NCBI RefSeq assembly: GCF_000520995.1
Contig: NZ_JACA01000013.1
Coordinates: forward strand, 124,001-188,000
Reading direction: 5' to 3'
Length of the DNA: 64,000 nucleotides
DNA from: Aquimarina macrocephali JAMB N27
GTDB lineage: Bacteria; Bacteroidota; Bacteroidia; Flavobacteriales; Flavobacteriaceae
Under the pieces are notes generated by a model. It was not told the DNA's origin. It saw nothing but the letters and a program-made list of their open reading frames with translations, and did no database searches. Position numbers and translations under genes: made by a program. This document shows positions 55,181 to 64,000 of this stretch, one piece after another (positions within the stretch are counted from its first letter, which is position 1; the number at the start of each line of letters is the position of its first letter).

Positions 55181-57883
55181 TTATAATGATCCTAAATTCG
55201 TTTTTCCTAAAATTATTCTTCCGTATAATTCTTCATTCTCATTGTCGCAATCAAATAGTCTTCCTGTTGGATATACGTTGTTGAGACTAGATAATGCTTC
55301 AATAAGCTCAATTAGTTCTGGTTCTGGCTGTTCTTGGTCAAGGGATGTATTTGCCAGAAGATATGCTTTGTAAGCATTTTCAAATTGTAATAGTTCGTTA
55401 TCATTGGGGTCTTCTACTTCATTTTCCCTATACCCAACCCAACATATTTTTGCCAATACATGCGCAGGTAATTCTTCTTTGATAATTCGCTCCATGTAGT
55501 TTCTAAAATCTGTATTGGAAAACCTAAGTGTATATCCAGGCAATACGATACTCACACGGTAAGAATAGGGATCTATCGGCTCGCAATTGGTACATTGATC
55601 AGTACAAATTGGCATAAAAACACCCTCATTTACATCGGTTAGGTTAATATCCGGACGAAGCATCATATGTTCCACAATAAATAAACCTTCTTCTGTAAAA
55701 TCTTCCTTCATAAATTTTATAAGATCCAGAATGGATTTCTTTATTTCTCCTTTTGTTTGATAATAGGTGAATCTCTTTGCAATGATTCTATCAGGGTCGT
55801 TTTCATCTTCTATGGCAGGATTAATAATATCATAAGAATATTTACCAGAATCAGCTTGGTGAATCTGTATATTATCAATCTCTGCATGATCAGAGAATCC
55901 TTCTTTAAAAACTTCTTCAACTTTAAATTCTCTTGTTTGAATAATTTGAAGAACAGCAAAAAACAACTCCCTATTTGCGGCGGCGGCATCAAAATATTCT
56001 TCTGTACCAGATAATACAATGGAGTTATTCAGATCTCTAATTCTCCATCTATACACTTTTTGATTATCACTATTGATCAGATCATGTATTTCTACAAAAG
56101 AATCCGTAAGATGTCTTCTGTTATAATTTTTAATCCCTAAAAGACGAGCGATCCTTTTTTGAACACCTGAAACATTAGAAGTATCCCAAAGGTTTTCTGG
56201 AGGCTGATTATAATAATTAAACGCATTACCTCTCTCCTTGCTGACAACCTTATAATCTTTTAAAAAATCTTCTTTATTTCTTAGTACTACTTCATCGGTA
56301 GTATTGGCATAAATAGACTTCATAATAAAAGAATACTCAGTAAACCGTTCGGCAAATCGCGCCAACAAATGATCTAAAATCTCGTTTCTTCTTTCAATAT
56401 TGTTATCCAAATCCTCATATAACACATTGGTTAGATATTCATCGTTATCCAGAGGATAATTTGAAACTAATTCGTCTAGATTCTGTACATCCTGTATGGC
56501 CTGAGTAAAGAACGTTTGCGTTAAATTTCCACTTACAGAGAGTAATTCTTTAACTTGACCTAAATGCTTAAAATAACTAGCTAAAATCTGATCAAAAAAT
56601 AACAGATATCCCTTAAGTTGGTTGGCTTGCGACTTTCTCGCAGTAGATGATCTGGCAGGTAATCCTACCTCACTAATCCCATAGGTGTCAGGAAAATCAT
56701 TTTGAACAGTTGTATAACTATCAGTTTTAAGGTATTTCCCTTTTGGAATTTCGAGTTCTTTATCTGCTCCTGCTTCAGCAATAGCTTCTTGTTCTTCTTT
56801 CTCTAATTCTTCGAGATAAATATCGACCTGTTTTTTATTAATATTGAGTGGTAATAATCCTTTGTTGTAGTTAAAAACACTTTCATCACACACAATTGGT
56901 TTTTCATATTCTTCCAGACATATCACCCATTCATTGGTATCAGTAGTTTGATCCCCACAATAGCCCAGCGAGATATCTTTTATATTAGTAACTCCGGGAA
57001 TATCCATAATGATTTTCATGATATCCGACAGCCTTACTTCGCTGCGTAAATCTGCTTCGATAAGTTCATTAGTATCTATAAAACCATGTTGTAAAACTGG
57101 ACCATCGAAAATCTCTAAAGTTGAATATCCCTTATCAAGCATTTGAGTCAATGAATAAAAGTTTACAGTGGTTGAGAAATATGCATCGATTGCTCTTAGC
57201 ATCAACGCATGTACTTTTTCTTCATCTGCATCAGTACTTACCTCTATATCGGCACAAATTTTTACTGGAAATTCCTGTATTTTCTCTATCGTAACTAAAT
57301 CTTCGCAAAGATTTCGATATGCATGATAGCGTTCTCTTATTTTTTCGGTTACCTGATCTATACCCGATTGATCTAGCTCTTCAAAATCAACATATAAATC
57401 ATATAATCCTTTGAGTACAAATTCTTTTTTTTGCCCACTCGGAATCAAACTAAAATCTTCCGGATTATAGGACAACAGATCATCTTTGCAGTTAGCATAT
57501 ACTTTCTTTTTATGCTTTGCTAGCCAACAATTCTTAACTCCTTCTATATCTATAAAAAGCTTGCGATAATCCAATGCAGTTACCGGGCTGGTAGGCAACA
57601 CTTCTGAAGCTTTAAAAAACTGTGTTTTTACATTTTTGGTAATATCATTAGAAGCTAGTACATTTTCTATAGGAAGCTCAATTCTCATTCCTAAATCAGT
57701 AATAGCATAGCAAAGCATTTCGAGCATTGTAATCCCAGGATCATGCGAGTTAAAGTCTGTCCATAACTTGCCTCCTAATTGTTCTATATATTCGATGCCT
57801 TTTTCTTTTAAATAGAAAAAGTCTAAATCGTCTTGTGTAGCGACTTTTTTAGGTATGCTAATATGTTCGTTTAATACTGACAT
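55181..57883 (-). CDS. eCIS baseplate protein (Pvc12-like)
   Basis: This 900-residue protein starts with the baseplate signature LWTDFNSHDPGITMLEMLCYAITDLGMR (about residues 40-67), which is typical of large wedge proteins of eCIS and related phage baseplates. Other family pieces include SDIMKIIMDIPGVTNI and MMLRPDINLTDV near the C-terminus, together with the long helical middle. It overlaps the start of the preceding baseplate J gene by 13 bp and is followed by the PKD protein gene after 11 bp. In the particle it would help connect the hub to the sheath platform. Confidence 0.85.
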   Translation of the reverse strand: MSVLNEHISIPKKVATQDDLDFFYLKEKGIEYIEQLGGKLWTDFNSHDPGITMLEMLCYAITDLGMRIELPIENVLASNDITKNVKTQFFKASEVLPTSPVTALDYRKLFIDIEGVKNCWLAKHKKKVYANCKDDLLSYNPEDFSLIPSGQKKEFVLKGLYDLYVDFEELDQSGIDQVTEKIRERYHAYRNLCEDLVTIEKIQEFPVKICADIEVSTDADEEKVHALMLRAIDAYFSTTVNFYSLTQMLDKGYSTLEIFDGPVLQHGFIDTNELIEADLRSEVRLSDIMKIIMDIPGVTNIKDISLGYCGDQTTDTNEWVICLEEYEKPIVCDESVFNYNKGLLPLNINKKQVDIYLEELEKEEQEAIAEAGADKELEIPKGKYLKTDSYTTVQNDFPDTYGISEVGLPARSSTARKSQANQLKGYLLFFDQILASYFKHLGQVKELLSVSGNLTQTFFTQAIQDVQNLDELVSNYPLDNDEYLTNVLYEDLDNNIERRNEILDHLLARFAERFTEYSFIMKSIYANTTDEVVLRNKEDFLKDYKVVSKERGNAFNYYNQPPENLWDTSNVSGVQKRIARLLGIKNYNRRHLTDSFVEIHDLINSDNQKVYRWRIRDLNNSIVLSGTEEYFDAAAANRELFFAVLQIIQTREFKVEEVFKEGFSDHAEIDNIQIHQADSGKYSYDIINPAIEDENDPDRIIAKRFTYYQTKGEIKKSILDLIKFMKEDFTEEGLFIVEHMMLRPDINLTDVNEGVFMPICTDQCTNCEPIDPYSYRVSIVLPGYTLRFSNTDFRNYMERIIKEELPAHVLAKICWVGYRENEVEDPNDNELLQFENAYKAYLLANTSLDQEQPEPELIELIEALSSLNNVYPTGRLFDCDNENEELYGRIILGKTNLGSL

Positions 57884-60800
57884 GTTTCTGTTTCTTCAAT
57901 TATAATAGGATCACAAATTTTAATATCGGTTGATATCAGATGATTTTTTGCTGATACCAAAATATGTTTTGGACTGGTTGGAGAAAGTACCTGAACAAAT
58001 TCTAATTGTTCTAGATAGTCTTCATCCTTTGGATTTTCTGGAACTTCTACTCCATCAGGATGTTTAGCCATTTCTAATTCGGATAAGTAATCCACATAGA
58101 ATAGCTTCTCAACATAGTCAATAAGCGTGCTACGATTTAATTCTATCCCGAAAATAATTTCTTGTGAAGTATCAAATGCCCATGGAGATAGGAACTTGAC
58201 AAGATCTTCCTTCAATTGTTTTTGATAAAAGTTCTCATCGTATTGCTGATAAAACTTTACATTCAATTTAATTAGTACTTGCTCATATTGAGGGTTCATT
58301 ACCACTGCTTCTACATGCATGGTATTTAATTGATTAATGAAGTTTTGAATTTTATTAAGAGTGGCTGTACTCAGTCTGGGTTCGAATATGTCAAAAACAT
58401 TTTTATCTACGATATCAGGAATAGCAACCAACGTTACATCTCCGGGTGATAAAAAAGAGTCATTTGAGGTATGATTCAAGCATTTTACTCTAAACACTTC
58501 TGGAAACTCTTGCATAATCAAATGTTCATAATCCCAAAGCGTAATGGCTCTATTTTTATGTCTTAGTCTTTCGCTTATTCTTCTGTAATATTCGTCATCA
58601 GACTCTAGTGGTTTCCCATCAAAAGAATTATAGGGTTGTGAAGCACCTTTTATCTGAGGCACTCTACTAATTAGTTTTGAGATAGATTCCGCCAGAAGTC
58701 CATTATAGAGATGCGTTAGCTCATTATTGTTGTTTTCAAATTGAGCCAATACTGCCTGTGCCATGATATCGATAACTTTACAAACTGCATCATAATCCTT
58801 GTGCATTTTGGCTCTTATCCAAATAAAATCTTTCGGAAGTCTAGTATTGGTTTTGGTGGCTTGTTTTGGAATCCTAAATTTGACAATCCCCGATTTTAAG
58901 AAATTATCAATACCATTATTCAGCAGGCTTTCTTCAAGGTCCATCCATTGATTATCGCAAAGCACTGCCCACTCTACTTTTTGTTTTCCAACAAATGAAT
59001 CTGCATCTGGATTTTCACTACCTTCTAAAATTTGAACCAATAATGAAATCTGCTGCGAAACTTCTGCTTCTTCTAATCCGATATATAATTCACCACCATG
59101 ACAATAATCAGGTACAATCCAACTATCAGTATCTGCATTTTTAGTTAGGATACTTTTCTTTTGTGCTTGTATTTTTAAATAAGAATGTTCTTCATATTGT
59201 CCAAATGGATCTTCATGAAATAGTTGTATTCGATTGTTCCCATATTCGTTTTCGCCGTCTGCGGTAAAATCGGTGTCTTCTTCAGCAGAATAATTAAAGG
59301 TTATGACATCGGCAAAAGGTGTATATGGGTCATTAGGTATCAGAGTCTCATCATTATCACTGGATAATGCCAAGGTATATATCCTTGGGAATAGGAAGTG
59401 TAAAAAAGATTGGTTTAATGTTAATCTTAGTGGACCGCTCTTTCCAATTTCATAAGAACTACCATCTACAGAGAAGTTTGTTTCATAAAGATCATCATCA
59501 GGGTCCTCAAACAAAATTACATTTTCTGGATTGCTCTCGTTATCCCACTCTTCTTTATGAAAAACCGCCAATCTAGCTTTAAAATGATCGTCATCCTTAA
59601 CTATTAAATCTTCAACATTTGTATTGAGAACAATATCGGTTTCTGTAGATTCTGTTGTCATATTATCAATACCATCTTCTGGTTGGTTAGCAGATAGATC
59701 CGCAGCATTAGGATCAATAAACATCCCATCCATAAAGATATTTCTGCTGGTACCCTTAAGGTAAACCGACTTGTATGCTTCATAAAGCTTTACAAAAGAA
59801 TCAGGAGTATTTTTCCATTTGATATTTACGTTAATAGTCTCCCATTTCTTTAAAAAAGCCTCTGGATAATTCATTTTAAAAGAGGATCCAGTCACAGGTT
59901 GGGTTGTAAAAGGATAAAAGGGTTTATCTGCATTAAGAACTCCGGTATCGCTATCTAAGGTTAACGATTTTATATCCCGTACATCAACACGTATTTTGAT
60001 TTCCGAAACTATTTTTTTAACTAATTTTCTAAACAGTGCATGCCCTTTTTGAGTATCTGTCTTTATTAAAAACCGAATAATAGGATTAGTAGTTGTAAAA
60101 TTTTCTCCAAGTGTTTTATTGTCATATTTTAAAATTGAAGGAGTATCCTTGGAGATTTGAAAAACTAACCGCAATTGATTCTCAAAAATACCTGATGATC
60201 GTTTGGTTTCCGTACCTTTAATATTAAAAGGAATATTCTTATCTAGTTGAAAAACGCCTAGCCAACCTTCTTCTCCACTGCATTGTATTTCAAGGTTTTT
60301 TAATAAATCATCTTGTGTAAAGGGAGGTGTTGTGGTATTTAAGTTTTCTGTAAAAGTAATAGTGACATCTATATTTCTTTCCCCTTCTTTAAGATCGAAC
60401 ATTGGAGAAGCTATCGCAAAACCTAATCGAGCGTCTGGCAACTCTGTATATCTTTTTTCTCCTGATGTATACCCAAACGGAAGCCAATAATTTGCATCAT
60501 CCGGTAAAGCCTCTTCTAGTCCATCTAACGAATTAGTCATCGAACTATATTTGATCTCACCCAGATTGATATCATTATATAAACTCTTTAGTTGTGCAAC
60601 CTTGGCCTTATTGGCAATAAGTTCTTCAGTGGTTTTGTAAATGAGTTTATTGCCATTTACATCTTTACCACCGTCTAATGCAGTTTCTTTTACAACTCTC
60701 TCTTCTACACTTTTTTTAGCTAGTTCGAAAATTATATGGGCTTTATCCTCTGTCGCTGGTAGTTTTTCTATCTGTAATATTTCCTTATAGAAAAAATCCA

Positions 60801-61218
60801 GATGTCTTTTGGTAATGCCATTAAATCGTTGCTTAGAAAATTCTAATAACCTTAAAAAACATATAAACAATGTCATATGAGGAGTGACACTACTTTTAGC
60901 TTCAAGATCTTCAATCGTTTTGGAAATCTTATTTTTCAGCAATTGATAATCGCTATCTGTTCTTTTAGGAATATCTTGATTAGTAAAATCGAAATGATTA
61001 AAAAGTTCTTGCCAATCACCTGACGGGATCTGATTATCATTTGTTTCAAAGAAATTTATGTGTTTGGCAAAATTATACGCAAACAACAACCAGTCTTCAA
61101 GATCAAAATCATGAAGTTCTAAATTAGCTGGATCCAAGACACTGTTAAAGCGTTCTTCTTGATCGGTTCCATTTCTTTGGAAAATTATATTGTCTGTATG
61201 TTTACCGTCGTTACACAT
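57871..61218 (-). CDS. Baseplate J/gp47-type eCIS protein (Pvc11-like)
   Basis: This 1115-residue protein has a C-terminal baseplate J-like domain: KGASQPYNSFDGKPLESDDEYYRRISERLRHKNRAITLWDYEHLIMQEFPEVFRVKCL, then VTLVAIP and LIKLNVKFYQQYDE, all features of the phage P2 gpJ / T4 gp6 family. The first 850 residues are a large extra region seen in eCIS versions. At this size it forms most of a baseplate wedge. It follows gp25 by 15 bp and overlaps the next baseplate gene by 13 bp, so the three are made together. Confidence 0.88.
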   Translation of the reverse strand: MCNDGKHTDNIIFQRNGTDQEERFNSVLDPANLELHDFDLEDWLLFAYNFAKHINFFETNDNQIPSGDWQELFNHFDFTNQDIPKRTDSDYQLLKNKISKTIEDLEAKSSVTPHMTLFICFLRLLEFSKQRFNGITKRHLDFFYKEILQIEKLPATEDKAHIIFELAKKSVEERVVKETALDGGKDVNGNKLIYKTTEELIANKAKVAQLKSLYNDINLGEIKYSSMTNSLDGLEEALPDDANYWLPFGYTSGEKRYTELPDARLGFAIASPMFDLKEGERNIDVTITFTENLNTTTPPFTQDDLLKNLEIQCSGEEGWLGVFQLDKNIPFNIKGTETKRSSGIFENQLRLVFQISKDTPSILKYDNKTLGENFTTTNPIIRFLIKTDTQKGHALFRKLVKKIVSEIKIRVDVRDIKSLTLDSDTGVLNADKPFYPFTTQPVTGSSFKMNYPEAFLKKWETINVNIKWKNTPDSFVKLYEAYKSVYLKGTSRNIFMDGMFIDPNAADLSANQPEDGIDNMTTESTETDIVLNTNVEDLIVKDDDHFKARLAVFHKEEWDNESNPENVILFEDPDDDLYETNFSVDGSSYEIGKSGPLRLTLNQSFLHFLFPRIYTLALSSDNDETLIPNDPYTPFADVITFNYSAEEDTDFTADGENEYGNNRIQLFHEDPFGQYEEHSYLKIQAQKKSILTKNADTDSWIVPDYCHGGELYIGLEEAEVSQQISLLVQILEGSENPDADSFVGKQKVEWAVLCDNQWMDLEESLLNNGIDNFLKSGIVKFRIPKQATKTNTRLPKDFIWIRAKMHKDYDAVCKVIDIMAQAVLAQFENNNNELTHLYNGLLAESISKLISRVPQIKGASQPYNSFDGKPLESDDEYYRRISERLRHKNRAITLWDYEHLIMQEFPEVFRVKCLNHTSNDSFLSPGDVTLVAIPDIVDKNVFDIFEPRLSTATLNKIQNFINQLNTMHVEAVVMNPQYEQVLIKLNVKFYQQYDENFYQKQLKEDLVKFLSPWAFDTSQEIIFGIELNRSTLIDYVEKLFYVDYLSELEMAKHPDGVEVPENPKDEDYLEQLEFVQVLSPTSPKHILVSAKNHLISTDIKICDPIIIEETETCQY

Positions 61219-61233
61219 AGTTTTATTAGCGCA

Positions 61234-61644
61234 TTATATGTTGGTTCCTTCTTCTTTATAGAAAGGAAAAACTACATTTCTTCTTGAGTTGGTACTTCTA
61301 ATTAAATAATCAATTTTCACTAGCAATTTCCCTTCTAATTCATCTGTTTCAGAGATGTCTATTTTAATTACATCTATTCTGGGTTCATGATAGAGTATTG
61401 CTGTTTTGATCAGTTCGATTACAAAAGTTTTTAAGGTTCTATCCAGAGGTTTAAAAAGAAGCTCATCCAGGTTACATCCGTAATTAGGCACCATAATTCT
61501 TTCTCCTAATCTGGTTGTCAATAAAATCTCTAAACTCTTCTTGATATCTTCCTCATTAGAGGTCATCAATACATGTTTTGCGGCTTTATTAAACTCTGGT
61601 GGAAATCCCCAGCCTGTACCTAAAAAAGAATCTTTATTTTCCAT
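61234..61644 (-). CDS. GPW/gp25 family baseplate protein (Pvc9-like)
   Basis: This 136-residue protein is a typical gp25-like baseplate component. The signature GTGWGFPPEFNK, EDIKKSLEILLTTRLGERIMVPNYGCNLDELLF and LVKIDYLIRSTNSRRN is complete. In contractile particles gp25 joins the baseplate to the first sheath ring and starts sheath assembly. It lies 2 bp after the PAAR gene and 15 bp before the baseplate J gene. Confidence 0.95.
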   Translation of the reverse strand: MENKDSFLGTGWGFPPEFNKAAKHVLMTSNEEDIKKSLEILLTTRLGERIMVPNYGCNLDELLFKPLDRTLKTFVIELIKTAILYHEPRIDVIKIDISETDELEGKLLVKIDYLIRSTNSRRNVVFPFYKEEGTNI

Positions 61645-61646
61645 AA

Positions 61647-61937
61647 CTAACCTCCTATTATTACTGTAGGGCTTCCTAGTACAATTACTCCTCCGTGAGT
61701 GGTACTATCACCCATTCTTGCCGCTGGCATTCCTCCTATCATTACTGTTCCAGATCCCATAATTATTGTATCTGGCGGTCCTACACATACTGCCATATCC
61801 CCAACTCGTGCTGCTGGCAATCCACCAATAAGTACGGTTGGCTCTCCTGCTGGTAATATGGGCCCTCCTACGTGAGGTACTACTCCTGTTACTAATGGAC
61901 AGGTATGCATATCTGTAATTCTTGCTGCTGGTGGCAT
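61647..61937 (-). CDS. PAAR-domain spike tip protein (Pvc10-like)
   Basis: This 96-residue protein consists of one PAAR domain, the sharp tip of contractile injection spikes. Three PAAR-type motifs are present (MPPAARITDMHTC, GLPAARVGDMAVC, GMPAARMGDSTTHGG) with cysteine and histidine residues that would bind a metal at the point. Some PAAR proteins carry effector extensions, but this one is bare. It lies 40 bp after the spike gene and 2 bp before gp25. Confidence 0.96.
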   Translation of the reverse strand: MPPAARITDMHTCPLVTGVVPHVGGPILPAGEPTVLIGGLPAARVGDMAVCVGPPDTIIMGSGTVMIGGMPAARMGDSTTHGGVIVLGSPTVIIGG

Positions 61938-61977
61938 TGTTTATTTGTTTATAGTTTTTGGTTCTTTTTAAATTTTA

Positions 61978-63723
61978 TCAATTAATCTGTACTAGTGACC
62001 CTTTAAGGGTTGCAATTGCGCTGGAAGAAACTTCTATACCAGCTCCTCCTTCTGCTTTGCATTCTGCACTTGCTTTTATATTTACATTGGTTCCTTCGAT
62101 ATTAACATCTCCAGATGCTGTTAAACTAATATCTCCAGCACTTTCTACGGCTATGCCCGAACTATCAATGGTAATTACATTCGAATTATCATCCTCGACA
62201 ATAATAGAACCTGCATCTTCATCTAATACTATTTTTTTTCCTGCAGGTGTTTCAATAGTTATAGACTTTTTATCATCATCAAAAAGTACTTTCATTTCGC
62301 TTCTGGTAACAAATCCTTTTTCATGATTATCATCACTTGCGGTAATAGGAGAAGGTTTTGCACTGCTGTGTAACATTCCTAATACTATTGCATCGTTTGG
62401 ATCATCATTGACAAAGCCAACGATAACCTCATCTTCTATTTCAGGTCTAAAGAATGCTCCTCGATTTTCACCTGCATCTAATGAAACTACTCTACACCAT
62501 ATACCTTGTTCTTCGTTATTGATGATTGGTATTTGCACTAAAATTCTTTCTTCTCCATCGGGGTCTTCTTCAAGCTGACTTACGATTCCTACTTGTAGTC
62601 CACAAATTCCTGATAGTAATCCTGAAGCTGGTAATGCATTGATATCATATGTTTCAGAAAACCATTGAGGATTGATCCCAAATTGCGCATCTACGGTCCA
62701 ATTTCCTTCTGCAATATGATGACTTACTCCTGTGATATAGATCTTACCATTAAATCTATCTCCTACTCCTTGTAGCTCTAACAACGTTCCTGGTTTTACC
62801 GCTGGCACTCCTTGAAATTTAACTCGGCCTCTGACTTTTGATAATTGTTGAAACATCCATTTAGCGTCACTCCAATCCTGTAATTCTTCTGTAGTAAGCG
62901 ATCCTCCGTGACGTAATTCTAAGTTTTCTAAAGCGATTACAGAAGAGAGATCAGAAGCAGATAAGTTACCATTTAACGAAACTGATGGGTCATTAGCTTC
63001 TACCTCTACAATTTCCTGATCAGAATAATTCCATCCATAAGAAGTTACTTTATCGATCTGATGTCTTGCATCAATCTCTGCATCCAAATCTAAAATAGTT
63101 GATCCAAAGGTTATAGTCTCCACAGGATCTGAGTTAAAATCAGGTTTGGCTACAGTTAATTCGCCATTATCTACAAAGCAAAGTTTACCATTAGCCTGAG
63201 CTCGTGAAACTATATAATCCCAATCTGACACGTTGTATTGCACCAATTCCTTATGTTCATATTTAGTAGCTTCTACATCGTTATCAATACCATAATCGCC
63301 GACAATTTCTTCGATAATATCACTATCTTTTTTATCATAGAAATATTTGCTTTTTCTGCCTATCGTAAGCTTGACCGCTTCATCTTTACACTCCACAATA
63401 AGATAAGAACCATTTGGTCTTATTTTTATATTATGCTTAATGACAATTCCTTTAAAAATAGTTTCCTCATCAGAATGATATCCAGCTGTAATTTCGATTT
63501 CTGCTCCTGGTATTACTAGTTCTTGATTGCTTAATTCAAAATCTTGTTTAGAGGGTTCTCCATCTGTTATAATCAACTTGGCAGTAGAAATTCTATTAAC
63601 CTCCTTCTCGATAGAAATTGTTTTAACCTGATAGGCCTTAGACAATTCTTCTCCATTGACAAGTACCTTGCTTGTGACAAGATCTGCGTTTTTTGATGTC
63701 TGTATTACACTGCCTTTGGCCAT
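61978..63723 (-). CDS. Spike protein, VgrG/gp5-gp27-like (Pvc8-like)
   Basis: This 581-residue hub and spike protein has a gp27/gpD-like N-terminal part (KTISIEKEVNRISTAKLIITDGEP, GYHSDEETIFKGIVIKHNIKIRPNGSYLIVECKDEAVKL). An OB-fold follows from about residue 375 (ILVQIPIINNEEQGIWCRVV, FFRPEIEDEVIVGFVNDDPNDAIVLGMLH), and a C-terminal beta-helix of short repeats (VLDEDAGSIIVEDDNSN, GDISLTASGDVNIEGTNVNI). It would trimerise into the needle, with the PAAR protein on its tip. It has no C-terminal effector extension. It follows the LysM gene by 2 bp. Confidence 0.92.
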   Translation of the reverse strand: MAKGSVIQTSKNADLVTSKVLVNGEELSKAYQVKTISIEKEVNRISTAKLIITDGEPSKQDFELSNQELVIPGAEIEITAGYHSDEETIFKGIVIKHNIKIRPNGSYLIVECKDEAVKLTIGRKSKYFYDKKDSDIIEEIVGDYGIDNDVEATKYEHKELVQYNVSDWDYIVSRAQANGKLCFVDNGELTVAKPDFNSDPVETITFGSTILDLDAEIDARHQIDKVTSYGWNYSDQEIVEVEANDPSVSLNGNLSASDLSSVIALENLELRHGGSLTTEELQDWSDAKWMFQQLSKVRGRVKFQGVPAVKPGTLLELQGVGDRFNGKIYITGVSHHIAEGNWTVDAQFGINPQWFSETYDINALPASGLLSGICGLQVGIVSQLEEDPDGEERILVQIPIINNEEQGIWCRVVSLDAGENRGAFFRPEIEDEVIVGFVNDDPNDAIVLGMLHSSAKPSPITASDDNHEKGFVTRSEMKVLFDDDKKSITIETPAGKKIVLDEDAGSIIVEDDNSNVITIDSSGIAVESAGDISLTASGDVNIEGTNVNIKASAECKAEGGAGIEVSSSAIATLKGSLVQIN

Positions 63724-63725
63724 TT

Positions 63726-64000
63726 TTATGATGTTTTTTCTATTGGAGGAAAGAAAATTTCTTTTCCTACTTCTAATTTCCTAAAGGAAGTGATCTCATT
63801 TACCCTTGCAACTTCTGAGTAGTACTTAGAATCCCCATAAATACGATGGGACATCAGAGGCAACGTATCTCCTTCTTTTACCACACGTACATGTGTTAAA
63901 TCAGGAGATTGATTATTCTCTTTTGCTACTCTAAGATCATCTTCGACAAATCCTTGAAACTTTGCCTTTGCAACCGCTCGGATTGGTGTACCGTCTGGTT
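63726..64000 (-). CDS. LysM-domain eCIS protein (Pvc7/gp53-like), 5' part outside the window
   Basis: The visible 91 codons are open from the window edge. They end in a LysM domain with the pattern VRVVKEGDTLPLMSHRIYGDSKYYSEVARVNEI and the closing LEVGKEIFFPP. LysM proteins at this place (Pvc7-type, gp53-like) sit in the hub of the baseplate, between tube and spike, and are small. The stop codon lies 2 bp before the start of the spike gene. The start, and the preceding tube and sheath genes, lie beyond 64000. Confidence 0.88.
   Translation of the reverse strand, partial: PDGTPIRAVAKAKFQGFVEDDLRVAKENNQSPDLTHVRVVKEGDTLPLMSHRIYGDSKYYSEVARVNEITSFRKLEVGKEIFFPPIEKTS

Noticed and set aside
61978..63723. 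Assignment of the block as a type VI secretion system because of the VgrG-like spike and PAAR
   Set aside because: The CIS-type tape measure, LysM protein, AAA+ ATPase and DUF4157 cargo are eCIS features, and no TssJLM-like membrane complex genes are seen in the window. Genes outside the window could still change the class.

Overview
The window is low-GC, tightly packed bacterial DNA that reads as a marine Flavobacteriaceae chromosome; an Aquimarina-like genus is a guess. Pointers are two proteins ending in type IX secretion (T9SS) type A sorting domains, many short lipoprotein signals, promoter elements of the Bacteroidota form TTTG / TANNTTTG, a three-gene succinate dehydrogenase of the fumarate-reductase type, and a methionyl-tRNA synthetase fused to a tRNA-binding domain. 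I saw no rRNA, tRNA, CRISPR array or insertion sequence.

Positions 1-16.6 kb are housekeeping and small accessory genes: the 3' part of a T9SS-sorted DUF1501 protein, metG followed 5 bp later by an HDAC-like deacetylase, a small zinc-ribbon protein, a PNPOx-like flavoprotein, a CBS-pair protein, a membrane M28 peptidase, the sdhCAB operon (minus strand) with promoter and terminator, a methionine aminotransferase, dinB, a CYTH phosphatase-like protein and an SH3 lipoprotein. Positions 16.8-22.4 kb hold an outer-membrane protein, a PAS histidine kinase with a lone receiver, a divergent CHASE histidine kinase and a YCII-like lipoprotein. Positions 22.5-36.7 kb (all minus) hold a secreted trypsin-like protease, penicillin-binding protein 1C, a 5'-nucleotidase split in two genes, a small monooxygenase-like protein, a cysteine-rich secreted protein, a very large alpha-2-macroglobulin lipoprotein and an unknown secreted protein.

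Positions 37.0-39.4 kb hold a lone bacteriocin-like double-glycine peptide and a two-gene unit of a TIR-domain protein and a lipoprotein asparaginase.

From 39.7 kb to the right edge a single minus-strand block encodes a contractile injection system of the extracellular type (eCIS; PVC/Afp-like). Read in transcription order it has a LysM protein (cut by the window edge), spike (VgrG/gp5-like), PAAR tip, gp25, two large baseplate proteins, a PKD-domain protein in the tail-fibre position, and the tape-measure protein. Then comes a roughly 9 kb cargo island, followed by the eCIS AAA+ ATPase. Sheath and tube genes must lie beyond the right edge. The island is the most interesting part. It carries a nucleotidyltransferase-like protein, a DxD glycosyltransferase-like protein, a DUF4157 protein with a second, metzincin-type zinc site, a 1297-residue DUF4157 protein with a hydrophobic middle and a possible nuclease tail, two unknown proteins that could be immunity or accessory factors, and a CHAP amidase with a peptidoglycan-binding domain. 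None of these has a Sec signal peptide, which fits loading into the injection particle.
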